Shown: positions 1-10,579 of the stretch, in pieces | Numbering within the stretch: the stretch's first letter is position 1 | Layout of the letters: the number at the start of each line of letters is the position of its first letter | Origin: Micropterix aruncella | Lineage: Eukaryota > Arthropoda > Insecta > Lepidoptera > Micropterigidae | Direction of reading: 5' to 3' | Length of the DNA stretch: 64,000 bases | NCBI GenBank assembly: GCA_944548615.1 | Contig: CALYMY010000027.1 | Coordinates: 1 to 64,000, forward strand | Position numbers and translations under genes: made by a program | Notes under the pieces: model-generated | Seen by the model: only the letters and a program-made list of their open reading frames with translations | Told to the model about the DNA's origin: nothing | Database searches by the model: none

Positions 1-545
1 TATGATCTATTTCCTGACTGCCAAAAGAAGGGTTATATTTTTACAGCATATGCATGTATGTATTTGCATGCCAATTTGACTATATTACCGTTATTTGTGA
101 GTGTCTTCTTGTGACTATCTTATTTGTGAGAGTCTTATCTCTTTAACCATTTATGCAGTAAAAGGGAGACGATAAATTTACTTATTTTGATATGAATTCA
201 TAATAGTTGATAATATGACCAATAAACATGACCTAACAATTTAAATTATTTTTTTAATATAAAAAACTACTTTTTATGACTTAAATATAAAATTTAGACA
301 TATGCCGTCGCTAACTTTTTTGTATGCATTACCAAGCTCTACAACTTTTCTCTAGAACTCAATCATATATCTCTCATCGCTAAAGCAGCGTTCGTAAGAA
401 ACCTTTTCATTCGACCGTTTTTTCTCCGACTTACTTTGCAAATCCAACTACCACGAAAAAGTCTTTTTATTTTTTGGATTAATATATAGCAGCCCTATGA
501 CACTCACAAATAACGTGTCTTTCTATTGCTAAAATAATTTTCAAA
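1..545. repeat. Dispersed repeat copy, cut by the window edge
   Basis: The first 300 bases match 23585-23890 and 44850-45060 nearly base for base (shared words such as actgccaaaagaagggtta and tgaccaataaacatgaccta). In those copies the sequence begins with ctagctgacccgtgccc, a start seen in widespread arthropod interspersed repeats. Here that start lies outside the window. I see no coding frame. The stretch from about 300 to 551 is AT-rich and otherwise unassigned; it ends at the terminus of piggyBac element 1. Confidence 0.7.
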
Positions 546-1550
546 ACCGGTTTAGCCCCTCCTGTTGCGAGGTAAAAACTCACCCATCACTTTTGCGCGC
601 GACATTTTCGCGCGCGAAATCAACGCCAGTCGACGACCTTGATAAAAACGACCATAACTTGTAAACCACTATACGGATCGTAAAAAGAAGAACTGTAAAA
701 TGATCGCATTGAAATTTGACATATAAAACATTATAATCTTATCTCGTAAATCAATTAAGATAATAATGGCGACAAATTACAAATTTGGCGAAGTGAAAAA
801 ACTCGCCTATTTATCATTTCGATGTTTTTATCACAAAACACGAAAGTCTATGCGGAAATTGTATTTACAGTTATGTTCTTTATTAAATGCTTTACCAAAA
901 CCATTATTTTGTTTTACTTCTTTGCATACAAAAATATTTAGTTTTTCAGTCATAATAACCAAGAAAAATTTGATGTCTCCTCGTAAAAATTTTTTTTTTT
1001 AATTTTGTATTTCTGACTACTTAGGGACTTTATTTATATGAAATTCTTTCATAATAACTTTTCCACTACACTACACTTCTTATAAAATCATACCAGACTT
1101 TTCAACTTTGTCTGATATTACAGAAAAATCCAAACTTTTGCGAGTCGGTGACGAAAATTTGGTATTAATTTTGACAGGTCATAATACAAAAGTGGATAAA
1201 GTTTTTCAAATATATTGTGTTATTATGTGCTTATTATATGTCTAATAACTAATTATTATACTCTAAAGAGTCACATTTCATAGAAAAACTATAGGAAATC
1301 ACACTCAAAATATGGTAATTCTTTCATACTAATTACGTAAACAAATAGGTATGCGCACCCCGCGATTTCGCGAATATCGATAAAATTAGGCAGCGCGCCT
1401 GTCTATGCAATATCGCCGCGGTGCGTGCTCATTTGTTTAGGCAAATTCGGAGTGTGATTTTCTAGTTTCTTCTATGAAATGTGACTGGAGTATAATAATT
1501 AGTTATTGGACATCTAATAAGCGTCAAGTTTTCAATACATTCGAAAAACT

Positions 1551-2215
1551 TCTAACCACTTTTGTATGCCTTTGCAATTATTATGAAATCAGACTATCGC
1601 GGTTGCTTCACATTATAGCTTTATAAACGAATTTACCGCGTGAAGTGTGTAGCACCCGACGTTTCGGCGACGTTGCCCAGGGTAGACTGGACAGCGGCGG
1701 CTGCAACGTCGCCGAAACGTTGGTGTCTAAACTTTACGTGGTAAATTCGTTTTTTAACCACATTTGTATCATGCCTTTGCAATTATTATGAAAAAGATTA
1801 TCGCGGTTGTTTGACATTATAAATAGCTTTATAAACGAATTTACCGCGTGAACTATGTGGCACCCGACGTTTCGGCGACGTTGCAGCCGCCGTTGTCCAG
1901 GGTAGACTGGACAGCGGCCGCTGCAACATCGCCGAAACGTCGGGTGCTACAAACTTCACGCGGTAAATTCGTTTATAAAGCTATTTATAATGTCAAACAA
2001 ACGCGTTGTTTTTGATTTTATAATAATGGCAAAGGCATTATACAAAGTGGTTAAAAAACGAATTTACCGCGTGAAGTTTGTAGCACCCGACGTTTCGGCG
2101 ACGTTGCAGCCGCCGTTATCCAGAGTAGACTGGACAGCGGCCGCTGCAACATCGCCGAAACGTCGGGTGCTACAAACTTCACGCGGTAAATTCGTTTTAA
2201 AAGCTATTTATAATA
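1551..2215. repeat. Nested palindrome array of element 1
   Basis: Three inverted repeats of about 130-170 bp follow each other (about 1621-1753, 1808-1980, 2057-2210). Each arm starts aacgaatttaccgcgtgaa, runs through cacccgacgtttcggcgacg, and returns as its complement. The outer flanks are also mirror images: the words atgcctttgcaattattatg and tgtttgacattataaatagc left of the middle hairpin return in complement on its right. The middle palindrome therefore extends to roughly 1745-2055 and takes in parts of the neighbouring hairpins. Such sequence can form large cruciforms. The same array occurs in elements 2 and 3. Confidence 0.85.
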
Positions 2216-3024
2216 ATAATAATTATTATTATTAAAAAATCCTAGAAGAAAACTCAACAAACCATTTTTTTTTTATTTACTAAATTTCCAGTACAAAATT
2301 TTATAGTAACAACACTCATTTGATAAAAATAAAACAAACATGTAATACAAAATAAACAAATAAAACAATTGTACCGACTAAAATAAAAACTTTCATCAGT
2401 TGGATTAGGTATACATGTATTGGTTTCTTTATATACAAAGGAAACATAGAAAAATTTGACAAAAAAAATCTAAGTGAAAAAAGTTGACAAGATTGGATTT
2501 TATCAATTATATTTTATGCGACTTATGCTTTCAATTTTTTTATTGGTACTAAATTTCCAGTACAAAATACATGAACGTTTAAAAATTGCCACATTTGATA
2601 AAAACTTATAATGTATCACAAAAAACACATCATGTTACATCACAGCGTGATTACGTATGAATAAAAAAAATAGAATACAAACGAAACATAGAAAAATATA
2701 AACAATTAAAAAATTGCGGAGTATCGGCTTATTCAACGGTAGTGAGTAGTGAGCGACGGCGGCAACTTGTGGCTTGCCGATACAAACAAGCTGTACACTG
2801 AGAAAAATATAGCGCTGTAATACACGGAAATACGCATGTTTCAACAAGGATTACGTATATTTCATTAGGTGCGACTTGGGATCTCGCTTCTAACATGGCA
2901 GCATGTAGTAGTATACGTACGGTTAGTCGGACACATGAATCATGTTAAAATATAATGATACATATAATCGAGTAATGGAGTTTCATCAAAACTCCTTGTA
3001 ATACAACAAAATTTCGAGTAAAAC

Positions 3025-3225
3025 CTCATAAATAGAATAGAAAACGAATTTACCGCGTGAAATTTGTAGGACCCGACGTTTCGGTGACGTTGCAGCCGCC
3101 GTTGTCTAGGGTAGACAACGGCGGCTGCAACGTCACCGAAACGTCGGGTCCTACAAATTTCACGCGGTAAATTCGTTTTCTATCCTATTTATAATGTCAA
3201 ACAACCGCGATAGTCTTCGATTTTA
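3025..3225. mobile_element. Foldback palindrome insertion with 9-bp direct repeats
   Basis: A nearly perfect inverted repeat (arms about 3044-3108 and 3112-3176) lies between two copies of gagtaaaac (3016-3024 and 3226-3234). Elements 2 and 3 have the uninterrupted sequence with one gagtgaaac (14441-14449; complement at 54620-54628), so this is an insertion with a target-site duplication. A 9-bp duplication is typical of Mutator-like elements, but no transposase or classical terminus is visible. The right side carries about 33 bp (the aatgtcaaacaaccgcgata stretch) that the left side lacks. Confidence 0.7.
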
Positions 3226-3378
3226 GAGTAAAACATCGTTATTCTATATAAAACATTATGTAAGAATCAATCTAATATTTTTCTCAGTGTGAGTCATACA
3301 GTTTATCAGTTGGTACATAAAATTATACCTAATGATGAAATACAGTTATTACCAAGTATCAGAGATGGATAACTTTTA

Positions 3379-3561
3379 TTTTTTAGGATAGAAAACGAAT
3401 TTACCGCGACAAATTTGTAGGACCCCACGTTTCGGTGACGTTGCAGCCGCCTTTGTCTAGGGTAGACAACGTCACCGAAACGTCGGGTCCTACAAATTTC
3501 ACGTGGTAAATTCGTTTTCTATCCTATTTATAATGTCACAACCGCGATAGTCTTCGATTTT
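3379..3561. mobile_element. Second foldback palindrome insertion
   Basis: A second copy of the same palindrome (core 3394-3520, internally shortened on one arm) is flanked by the 12-base direct repeat ggataactttta (3367-3378 and 3562-3573). It ends on the right with the same aatgtcacaaccgcgatag... tail as the copy at 3025-3225. That gives two independent insertions of one sequence near the transposase stop codon. The repeat length differs from the 9 bp of the first copy, so the mechanism is unsettled. Confidence 0.6.
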
Positions 3562-3599
3562 GGATAACTTTTAGTTTGTATCGAGCACCGAGCCAACAC

Positions 3600-3735
3600 C
3601 CCCCCCCCCCCCCCAAATTCTACAGATCCAATCAATCATCACACATCCATCCATCCATCGTACTGAAATAATGATACTATAGGTAAACTAATGTCAACTA
3701 TTTTTATAAAAATCACTATAAAACAGAGAATCAGC
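3600..3735 (-). other. Sequence just downstream of the transposase stop codon
   Basis: This holds a run of about 16 C at 3599-3614, a short catc repeat (3647-3660), and AT-rich sequence leading into the stop codon of the transposase. It is presumably transposase 3' UTR. I see no clear polyadenylation signal in this short stretch. Confidence 0.4.
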
Positions 3736-5779
3736 CTACTCCAATGTATGGAATTCCTCGAAACAAGGTGGTTCCAAACACAGTGGCTTTAAGCACTTCT
3801 TACACTGGAACCTGGTTCTTGGTCCAATCTTACCTGGTACTCGAGGACGACGTAGTTTGCACCAGATACATTGAATTCGCGGAGTACTACCTGCAGCATT
3901 GGCAGGTATTAGCTCTGGGTAATGTCCATGCCCAGAGCCTGAAAAACGTACAGCTGGTAAGCGGACGTCTCTGGTTGGTCGTACATGACTTGCTCGAAGA
4001 GGGACATGAGCCAAATGCTGCTCCATAATCTCTTCAATCAAATTTAATCGAAAGTCCTTGTGAGAAATCATTCTCTTCTCGGGAAAACACTTTCTGAAGA
4101 CAATGCAACTGTTAAATACAGATACATTGAGGAGTCTCTTGAAAAGTTTCTTGTACCACTTCATATTTTTTTTAGTTTCAACCAGGAAAGGCTCTAGCTG
4201 TTGATCCTTCTTGTCAACACCACCCATTTTGAGATTGTAGTCCGCAATAAGCGCCGGTCTATAGTGTGATGGACGTCCAGGTCTACCGTCTATTAGTAGA
4301 GACTCAGTGGTATGGTATGTTGACGTTACGTAAATCTGGTTCTTATCTTGGTAAGCCATCACAACAACATCCCCGGAATGCCGTGCTAGACAAGTGCCTT
4401 GATCAACCTTTGCCAGTTGGAGCAGTGCCGGCACATTTTTGCGCGATCTACGCAAAGTGCCAACACAATCTGTTTTGTTCCGCTTCAGAAACCTTGATAA
4501 CATAGGCGAATTGAACCAATTATCCATGTACAAAATATAGCCTTTGTTTAGAAGAGGCTTCATGAGGCGTGCGACAATCTCGGTGCTCTTTGGAAGCGGA
4601 GATTGATCAGCGTGATTTTTACCCGTATAAATATGAAACGACCACAGGTAACCAGTAGTCGATTCGCAAATTTCAAATGTTTTAATGCCGAATTTGGCGG
4701 ATTTAGTTTTAATGAACTGCTTGAAGAGCAGGTTACCTTTCCATAACAGCAACGACTCATCCAACGATATGTCTTGTTCCATCACGTAATTAGTTTGAAA
4801 CTTTTCGTTGAAGTGATCAACCAATGGACCAAGACAGAAAGTCCTGGGTGAGTCGGGCGTGCGGGTAGACTTGTCTACAAAATGAAGGGCTCCGCTTAAA
4901 TACCAAAAACGGTCTTTTGATATTAGATTTCTAAACACGGGGTTTTTCAACAGGGGATGATTTGAAAATTTATCATTTTGTGATGGCAGCCTAACAATGC
5001 CACTCAAAAGGTAAAATGCAAGAAGTATCATTATTTCATGCACATTTGTCTCGTACCAATCTCTAGCAAACCTTTCCGAAGCAGCCGACAGTTCTATAGC
5101 ATACCGATTAGTTTCCTGCACGATATGCTCCAGAATTTGATCGTCCCAAAAAGAGCGGAACGCCTCATATTCACTTTGGACCTGAACGGTAGGACCAGCG
5201 CGACAATGAAATTCTTCCCGGCGGCCCCTAAAAGTATCCATAGGGAACCACTGGAATTGCATTGCCGTTCTATCTCCTTCGAACAGTTCCCGCGATATGA
5301 TGGATTCCGCATCCACTGACAACTCGTTCTCGTCGCTTTCGTCCGCATTCGTGCCGACGTCCCGCAGCCGCAATAACCTTGCTGTCTCCCTAGCGCGCCG
5401 ATCACGAGAAACCTTCTCCGCCTTATCCACTAACTCTTTCAATGGCGCGGGGATGTCTTCATCATTCTTACATACTTCAATAATCGGATCACCTCGACAC
5501 CACACAGTCTCACCGAGCACAGCTCTGTTGGCGGCGTGCCTACCGCCTCTAAACCCCCTCGACCCCGCCGCCGCTCGCCCCCGTCGCCCCCCGCCGGCTG
5601 CCCGCCCCCGGCGCCCGGCGCCCGCCGCGCCGCCTCGCCCGCCAGCCACTGCGCCGCCTCCTTCGCCAGCCGCCGCGCCGGCCCGTCCGCTGCCCGCCGC
5701 TCCGCCCCGTGCGCCGGCTCTCAAGCGCCGCCCGCCCGCTGCTCTCCCCTGGACTCGCCCCGCCGCCGCCAAAGGGACG
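3736..5779 (-). CDS. piggyBac transposase, catalytic exon D of element 1
   Basis: This is the last and largest exon of a DDD transposase that cuts and pastes DNA at TTAA. The minus-strand frame is open for 681 codons from a splice acceptor (ATTTTCAG, ending 5780) to the stop. There is no ATG near the front of the frame, which fits a spliced upstream start. About the first 75 codons are Ala/Gly/Arg-rich and very GC-rich. The typical piggyBac core follows. Catalytic residues visible: Asp in SLDESLLLWKG (4759-4761), Asp in YMDNWFNS (4522-4524), Asp in GGVDKKDQ (4213-4215), plus the extra Asp at 4204-4206. The C-terminus is a Cys-rich finger (CIWC ... CKKC ... CLEPPC). Joined to exons A-C in phase, the product is 888 residues, well above the roughly 600 usual for the superfamily; the excess is N-terminal. 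Confidence 0.85.
5535..5779 (-). other. GC-rich low-complexity start of exon D
   Basis: This is a block of roughly 240 bp with extreme G/C content in an AT-rich window. On the minus strand it encodes repeated Arg/Gly/Ala motifs. Long open frames exist in several other frames on both strands, a by-product of having almost no A or T to make stop codons. Elements 2 and 3 keep only its first 62-66 bp. The beginning (PLAAAGRV in element 1 and element 3) is conserved, which shows it is part of the family rather than a foreign insertion. Confidence 0.7.
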
Positions 5780-5839
5780 CTGAAAATTCAAATTTAAACA
5801 ATGATGTTAGCTTACTGCAGATGCTGTTTTGAGTTGTGG

Positions 5840-6575
5840 AAAGTTAAGAGAAGCTTTAGATGAAATCACAAAATGGACTCAAGTCTGGGTTATTAAAATC
5901 AACCCTAAGAAATGCATCTCGGTATAACGATAACGGACAACTAGAAATGGGCAAACCATATTGAAAACATCGTAAAACGGGCAAACTCACTTCTATATTT
6001 GGTAAAGAAAGCTTTTCAAGTATTGACGATACAGACATTTCAAAAAATTAACAAAACCTACAGTCGTCCTCTGATTGAGTATTGTTTTCAAATCTGGAAT
6101 CCTTATTTTGCCAAGGACATCGACCCGCTTGAAAGTATACAACGTAGAGCGACAAAACTGCCAAAAACCTTAAGAAAAACACCCTATGAACGTAGATTAA
6201 AAATCCTCAAACTGACAACTCTGGAGCGACGGAGATGCAGAGGAGATCTCATAGAGACATACAAAATACTGAGGCAACACTATGACTGCCTAGAGTTGGA
6301 AAGCATGTTTGTGTTCAATTCAAACCGTCACTTAAGAGGTCACAGCCTGAAACCGCCGAGCGACCGAGATGCCAATGGGGTTCAAAAATCTGGAATACGC
6401 AGAACGACTCCGCAGATTGCAGCTGCCTACACTTAAGGATCGTCGGACCAGGGGTGACCTCGTTGAAACATATAAGATCCTCAACGAATGCTACAATTGC
6501 CCCTAAATTGCAATTGCCAACATAAATTTCAATAAATTTGTTTGTGATCGTTTTGTGAATTTCTGAAAACTTACT
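5840..6575 (+). pseudogene. CR1-like LINE reverse transcriptase C-terminal fragment in intron C-D
   Basis: A broken non-LTR retrotransposon ORF2 end. An early piece (about 5840-5930) reads like KWTQVWVIKINPKKC. The longest frame (5999-6436) has the family signatures YSRPLIEYCFQIWNPYF, ESIQRRATKL, RGDLIETYKIL and RGHSLK. From about 6385 a second related piece in another frame reads AERLRRLQLPTLKDRRTRGD and then LVETYKILNE, so the same domain end occurs twice, probably from two LINE copies. Stops and frame changes mark it as dead. It interrupts homology between element 1 and elements 2 and 3 just upstream of exon D. Confidence 0.75.
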
Positions 6576-6589
6576 CGATGGTGAAAACA

Positions 6590-6823
6590 AAGTAAAAATA
6601 AGATAACCTTTAACTGGTGACGAGCGTTATAGTGCGCTTATATAGGAGAGATTATGGGAGAACGAAGACACGTGCGACCCCGTCGCACTTACGACGCACA
6701 ATGGCAAATGTAGTCTGGCCGCTTCGGTTAATTCTCGCGTTTGTACTCTGTCTACTGTCTTGATGTACCTACCCCCACCAATCGATCGATCAAAAAGTCA
6801 ATATAAAATGAATAAGTTCTAAC
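6590..6823. other. Intron C-D remainder
   Basis: Unassigned intronic sequence between the LINE fragment and exon C. No repeat partner elsewhere in the window was recognised. Confidence 0.4.
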
Positions 6824-6909
6824 CTTAGAGCACTCGGCGACCAAACAGAGGCAGGTGATGATGTGCCAGAGCCAGCGGGCGAAGACCGAAGAGCGCGCAA
6901 CGGAGACCT
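6824..6909 (-). CDS. piggyBac transposase exon C of element 1
   Basis: An 86-bp exon with acceptor TTACTTTCCAG (AG at 6911-6910) and donor CTAAG/GTTAGA (GT at 6823-6822). It begins RSPLRALRSSPAG and ends WSPSAL plus two bases, so it enters in phase 0 and leaves in phase 2, which exon D completes. Homologous exons occur in element 3 (52480-52541, starting TSPLRTRS) and in triplicate in element 2 (16136-16208 and its repeats, starting ISPLRACRS). Conservation of both splice sites and the SPLR motif across copies is the main support. The encoded segment is Ser/Pro-rich and probably disordered. Confidence 0.65.
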
Positions 6910-7401
6910 CTGGAAAGTAAGAATATTCCGCCTTTACTATATTTGCTATATAAGGATTACAAAATATGGTGCGTGTATGTATGTGTGGGTGTGTGTATCT
7001 GTAGTGCGAATGTGCTTGTGAGTGCTTGTGCATGCTAATTCAATCCGATCTGATAATCAGCTTTTCACGTACTTCCTTAACAAAGGATCGACTATTCTGA
7101 TGGTTAAATATGTCAATATCGTTAAAGCATACATTGTATGCATACATAACGCGCGGCAATAACGAATTGGAACCATAGTTAGTGTTGAACCTTGGTACGT
7201 AAAAAGTTGAGTGAGCACGTGCGAGTCGGGAAGGCGCTCATATGCTCACCCTACTCCGGAGGTATGAACTGTCCAACCCAGTATGAACACTTGTAGCAAT
7301 TTTTTTAATATTATCTTTTATATTACTTGTAATTTCTTCTTATAATGATTATTTATTATGATTATTTTCTTTAATTATGATTGTTTGCTTTGCTACTATT
7401 G

Positions 7402-7492
7402 GCCCCACTTTGGGCACCATTTTGTAGCGAATTATTTTTTATTTACATTACTTATTGTTGTTGCTTCTATTGGCCCCACTTTGGGCACGCCA
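7402..7492 (-). other. Two primer-binding-site-like sequences of an LTR retrotransposon
   Basis: On the minus strand 7402-7419 reads TGGTGCCCAAAGTGGGGC, 16 of 18 matches to TGGCGCCCAACGTGGGGC, the complement of the 3' end of insect tRNA-Lys used as primer by many LTR retrotransposons. A second copy with two extra bases lies at 7473-7492. Both are followed on the plus strand by ttgtagc plus an AT-rich tract, as if an LTR end beginning TGTAGC were repeated. A weaker third copy lies near 7638-7660. No gag or pol is visible. The tRNA comparison is from general knowledge. Confidence 0.4.
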
Positions 7493-7789
7493 TTTTGTAG
7501 CAATTTTTTTTAAATTTATCTTTTTATTTTCTTTTATTGTTATATTTAATTTCTTGTTATATTGTTTGAGTCTATGGATTATAATTTTAATATCTATGCT
7601 AATCAATCTTCAACCAATCTTCAAACAACCTTCAAACAGCCCCACCAATTGGGAGACATTTGTAGCGTATAACTTTTATTTTTATATTATTACTTACTTA
7701 GACGTGCGCGCGATGTGTCATCAGCGATAAGCGCTTGATGAAGAAGATAAAATTGAACGGAGAAGTGACTAAACGAAGAGGAAGATGCT

Positions 7790-8175
7790 AATATATGTAT
7801 AAAGATATTCAAAGTATGCAGAGAATAAGATTTCAAGTGGATAGCCCTGTTTCCTCTTGTACGCGCTCCTTCATATGTGAATTTCTCCTGTCCTGACTAA
7901 AATGTATTCTCCAAAAGAAGAAGAAGAATAATAAGGAGTATTCTATGTGTCTAGACCAATTTGTTAGACCCTTATGCACTTGGTTTTAGATAGTTTGAAT
8001 CAATTTGAGGTTTATAAGTTAAGATCGGCTTGTAACCTACACTTTTAAGATCTCGTCTTGATGAGAAATATTGATTTTTGATGTTCTATGACACAATTCT
8101 TATCTAGTGGATTATCAAAGGTGTTCTATAGTTAAATACTTCCAGATCAATGTATGCTAATAGTTTTAAGTCACT
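7790..8175 (-). repeat. Single copy of the 356-bp unit that is tandem in element 3
   Basis: Complementary to the unit tandemly repeated at 52625-53690. Shared words include gtgtctagaccaatttgtta, ttttggagaatacatttta (as complement) and tctataggtgttcta-type stretches around 8110-8140. It lies between exons B and C here but between exons C and D in element 3, so it is either independently mobile or marks a rearrangement. Confidence 0.65.
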
Positions 8176-8873
8176 TTCTCAATATCGGTTGACGATTGCT
8201 CCAATCAGCTGAGATTTTTTTATTTTTTAAGGTACTTATAAGTACGATATTTGTCATTACTGAATATCCGACATCGTTTGATTTGTCGATGCACTATTTA
8301 TCACACTGACGGATGCTACAGTCTTCCGTCAGGGCGTTGTGAACTCAGGAGTTATTTTTTTTATATATTTATTGGATCACGAGATAAATTTATACCAAGG
8401 CGCCAATCTCGCGTATTCCTTTACTGCGTTCGTTCATCCGTTAGTGCTGCATCTGATCTATCGAATCAATTTCTAATTATGATTTAGCTCAGTCTATTTA
8501 GTTTTATTTTATTTAGTGGTTTATTGCTATTACGCTTCATTTTTAACGAATATATAAACGTTTTATTGTTTTATTGAGTTTTAATCTTATTTTAATACAT
8601 TTTATATTCTCTTGTCGGCATTTTTACAGTTATCTGCTTATCGACGGTAACATTTCTCGCTTTTCTTTTCCGCTAGATGTCGCTACACGTTTTGAAATTG
8701 ATTTAAATTTTAGGATAATGAATGAATCGACTAATTACTACTTTTACGCTTTGAAGACCATTCACCTTGCCTTCCCGTTGCTGCGTATAGATGGCAATAG
8801 GTGTACTTACTTGGCATGGTTTGGTTTAGATATTAAGTATTCTATTTGACAGGAGGCGTTCGATTTTATATCA

Positions 8874-9545
8874 TTACACACTTTTATGTAGAAACGACAT
8901 ATCTGATACTACTCGCCGGTCCTCTAATGTCTCTAAACCGTAGCGTTGCAGACCTTCAGCGTACGACAAGCCGCTGGAAAATAAGCGGTAATTTAGATGA
9001 CGTATAAATCGTTTTTGAATACGCTCAATCCTCAGCTTGTATGTAGCATACTGTGGAGACCAAATATTAGAAGCAAATTCAAGCAGGCTGCGTACGTATG
9101 CAACATAAACCGTTGTCAAAGAATGAGTGTTTTTAAGAGGTCTACAAACTCTCATGATAAAACCGAGGGTGCTGTAAGCCCTGTTGACGACTGAATCAAT
9201 GTGCTTATTCATAAAAGCTTGCGATCTAAGATGACTCCTAGATCACGCACTCGATCTACTTCCAGAATTTCATCATTGCCAATTGTATATTTAAAGTTAA
9301 TTATATATAAAAGTCAATTGTCTATGTATATTGTAATTATAATAAAAGCCAATTGTATATAAAAGAGCTATTAGCTCAACATGATTGACACGATCAAAGG
9401 CCTTTGAGAAGTCAGTATATATCGCGTCCACCTGAATACGCCGATCCATACGTCCCAAAGTATAATCAGTAAAATGAGCGAGGTTTGTAACAACCGACCG
9501 ATTTTTAAGAAACCCGTGTTGGTGCTCTGTGAACGAGCTAGCGAG
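8874..9545 (-). pseudogene. Jockey-type LINE reverse transcriptase fragment
   Basis: Two pieces of a non-LTR ORF2 on the minus strand. The upstream piece (about 9545-9372) reads QHGFLKNRSVVTNLAHF and YTDFSKAFDRVNH, the reverse-transcriptase motif with the first catalytic Asp. The downstream piece (about 9245-8874) reads VDRVRDLGVILDRKL followed by a 112-codon frame with AYVRSLLEFASNIWSPQY and IERIQKRFIRHL. The middle, including the YADD box, is missing and replaced by AT-rich repeats at 9285-9370. Dead copy inside intron B-C of piggyBac element 1. Confidence 0.8.
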
Positions 9546-10084
9546 AGCTTGATATGGCTATATAGATAATGCTTTATTTAAGAGAAAGTAGTACAAAAAT
9601 TATGTCTTAAAAACTACCCAACTAGGTGCACGTACTAGGGTAGATTCTTTTCTTTTAAATTAAGATGCGCACGTAATTTTATACTGCAATTATAGAACTA
9701 TGGTAATATTTTACTTGTTTATATAATATTTAACATTATACATATAATATTCTCATTTATACATAAATATATACATTTACCTACTTCTATTATTTACATA
9801 CTATTATTTTTTACATACATTTGCATTTACGTACATGTATTTATTAGTAATCGAAGGGGGAGTGAATGGGTGGCAAGGTGAACGCTCACATGTGGCAAGA
9901 CAGCTGTCCTAAACCTACCACAGCCGGTTCGTAAGTCCGGAATCCACTGCTCACCCCCCAGAAGTGTAAAAAAATAGTATTATGATGGGCCCGACTCCGG
10001 TCGGTGAATTCCATGGCAGCTCCGTTTGTATTTATTTATTATAATTGATTAAATTGATAACGTCGTTTTAAACGAGGATATTTT

Positions 10085-10480
10085 AGTCAGTTTCCCCTGG
10101 AAATCTACCTTCTGGCGCTCCTATACGGTCTGCGCACCGTGCGGCATAAGCCAATCGATCGCGCACTCTGACTAACAGTCAGGGGAGTCTGGAAGCAGTA
10201 CTGTTTCCTATAGAGCGGGGGTGGTTGCGGACCTTACGGCGACTGCTCTTGAAACGACCATCGGCAACCCGATCCTGGGTAAACAGCCTGGCAAAGGATG
10301 CCGTGGTCCGCGATAGATTCGGTTTACACCGTCTCACCGCTTCGTAAGGGAGAGGACCGCGCAAGCGACCTCGAACTCTCGAATCTGGTCGCAATTGGAA
10401 GTAAGGGCGTGAGTGTAAGCCCGTTGGGTTACACTTCTGGCTATCTCGCGGTTAAGGCGTTGGCCTCTTACGGCTGTTAT
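10085..10480 (-). repeat. R-A dispersed repeat
   Basis: Matches the complement of 46570-46920 and 20990-21420 through words such as gccaatcgatcgcgcactctg, gtggtccgcgatagattcgg and cttacggcgactgctcttga. No transposase or reverse transcriptase is encoded. Frames through it recur only because the DNA repeats. Confidence 0.75.
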
Positions 10481-10579
10481 AAGTTCCACTATGATATAAT
10501 ATTGATATTGGAAAATATTGATATAATATTGATATTGGATAATAATATTGGAAAATAAATAAATATTTGTATTTCTTAC

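Larger units (their letters stand above)
6910..10579 (-). other. Intron B-C of element 1, full of nested repeats
   Basis: A 3.67 kb intron. From the exon C side it holds unassigned sequence, primer-binding-site-like repeats (7402-7492), one copy of a 356-bp unit (about 7790-8175), AT-rich sequence, a LINE fragment (8874-9545), AT-rich sequence with microsatellite character (9550-9850), and an R-A repeat (10085-10480). The equivalent interval in element 3 is only about 580 bp, so most of this is secondary insertion. Confidence 0.6.

Noticed and set aside
766..1002. 78-codon frame repeated in all three piggyBac elements (also 12518-12754 and 56526-56762)
   Set aside because: The differences seen between copies change amino acids and the frame ends in homopolymer runs; conservation is explained by recent common origin of the elements.
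1990..2235. Frames through the palindromes (also 13742-13924, 13767-13979, 55282-55476, 55577-55795)
   Set aside because: They translate hairpin arms and exist only because the arms repeat.
5297..5832. Proline/alanine-rich frames on the plus strand opposite the transposase
   Set aside because: Shadows of exon D and its GC-rich start, where stop codons are rare in every frame.
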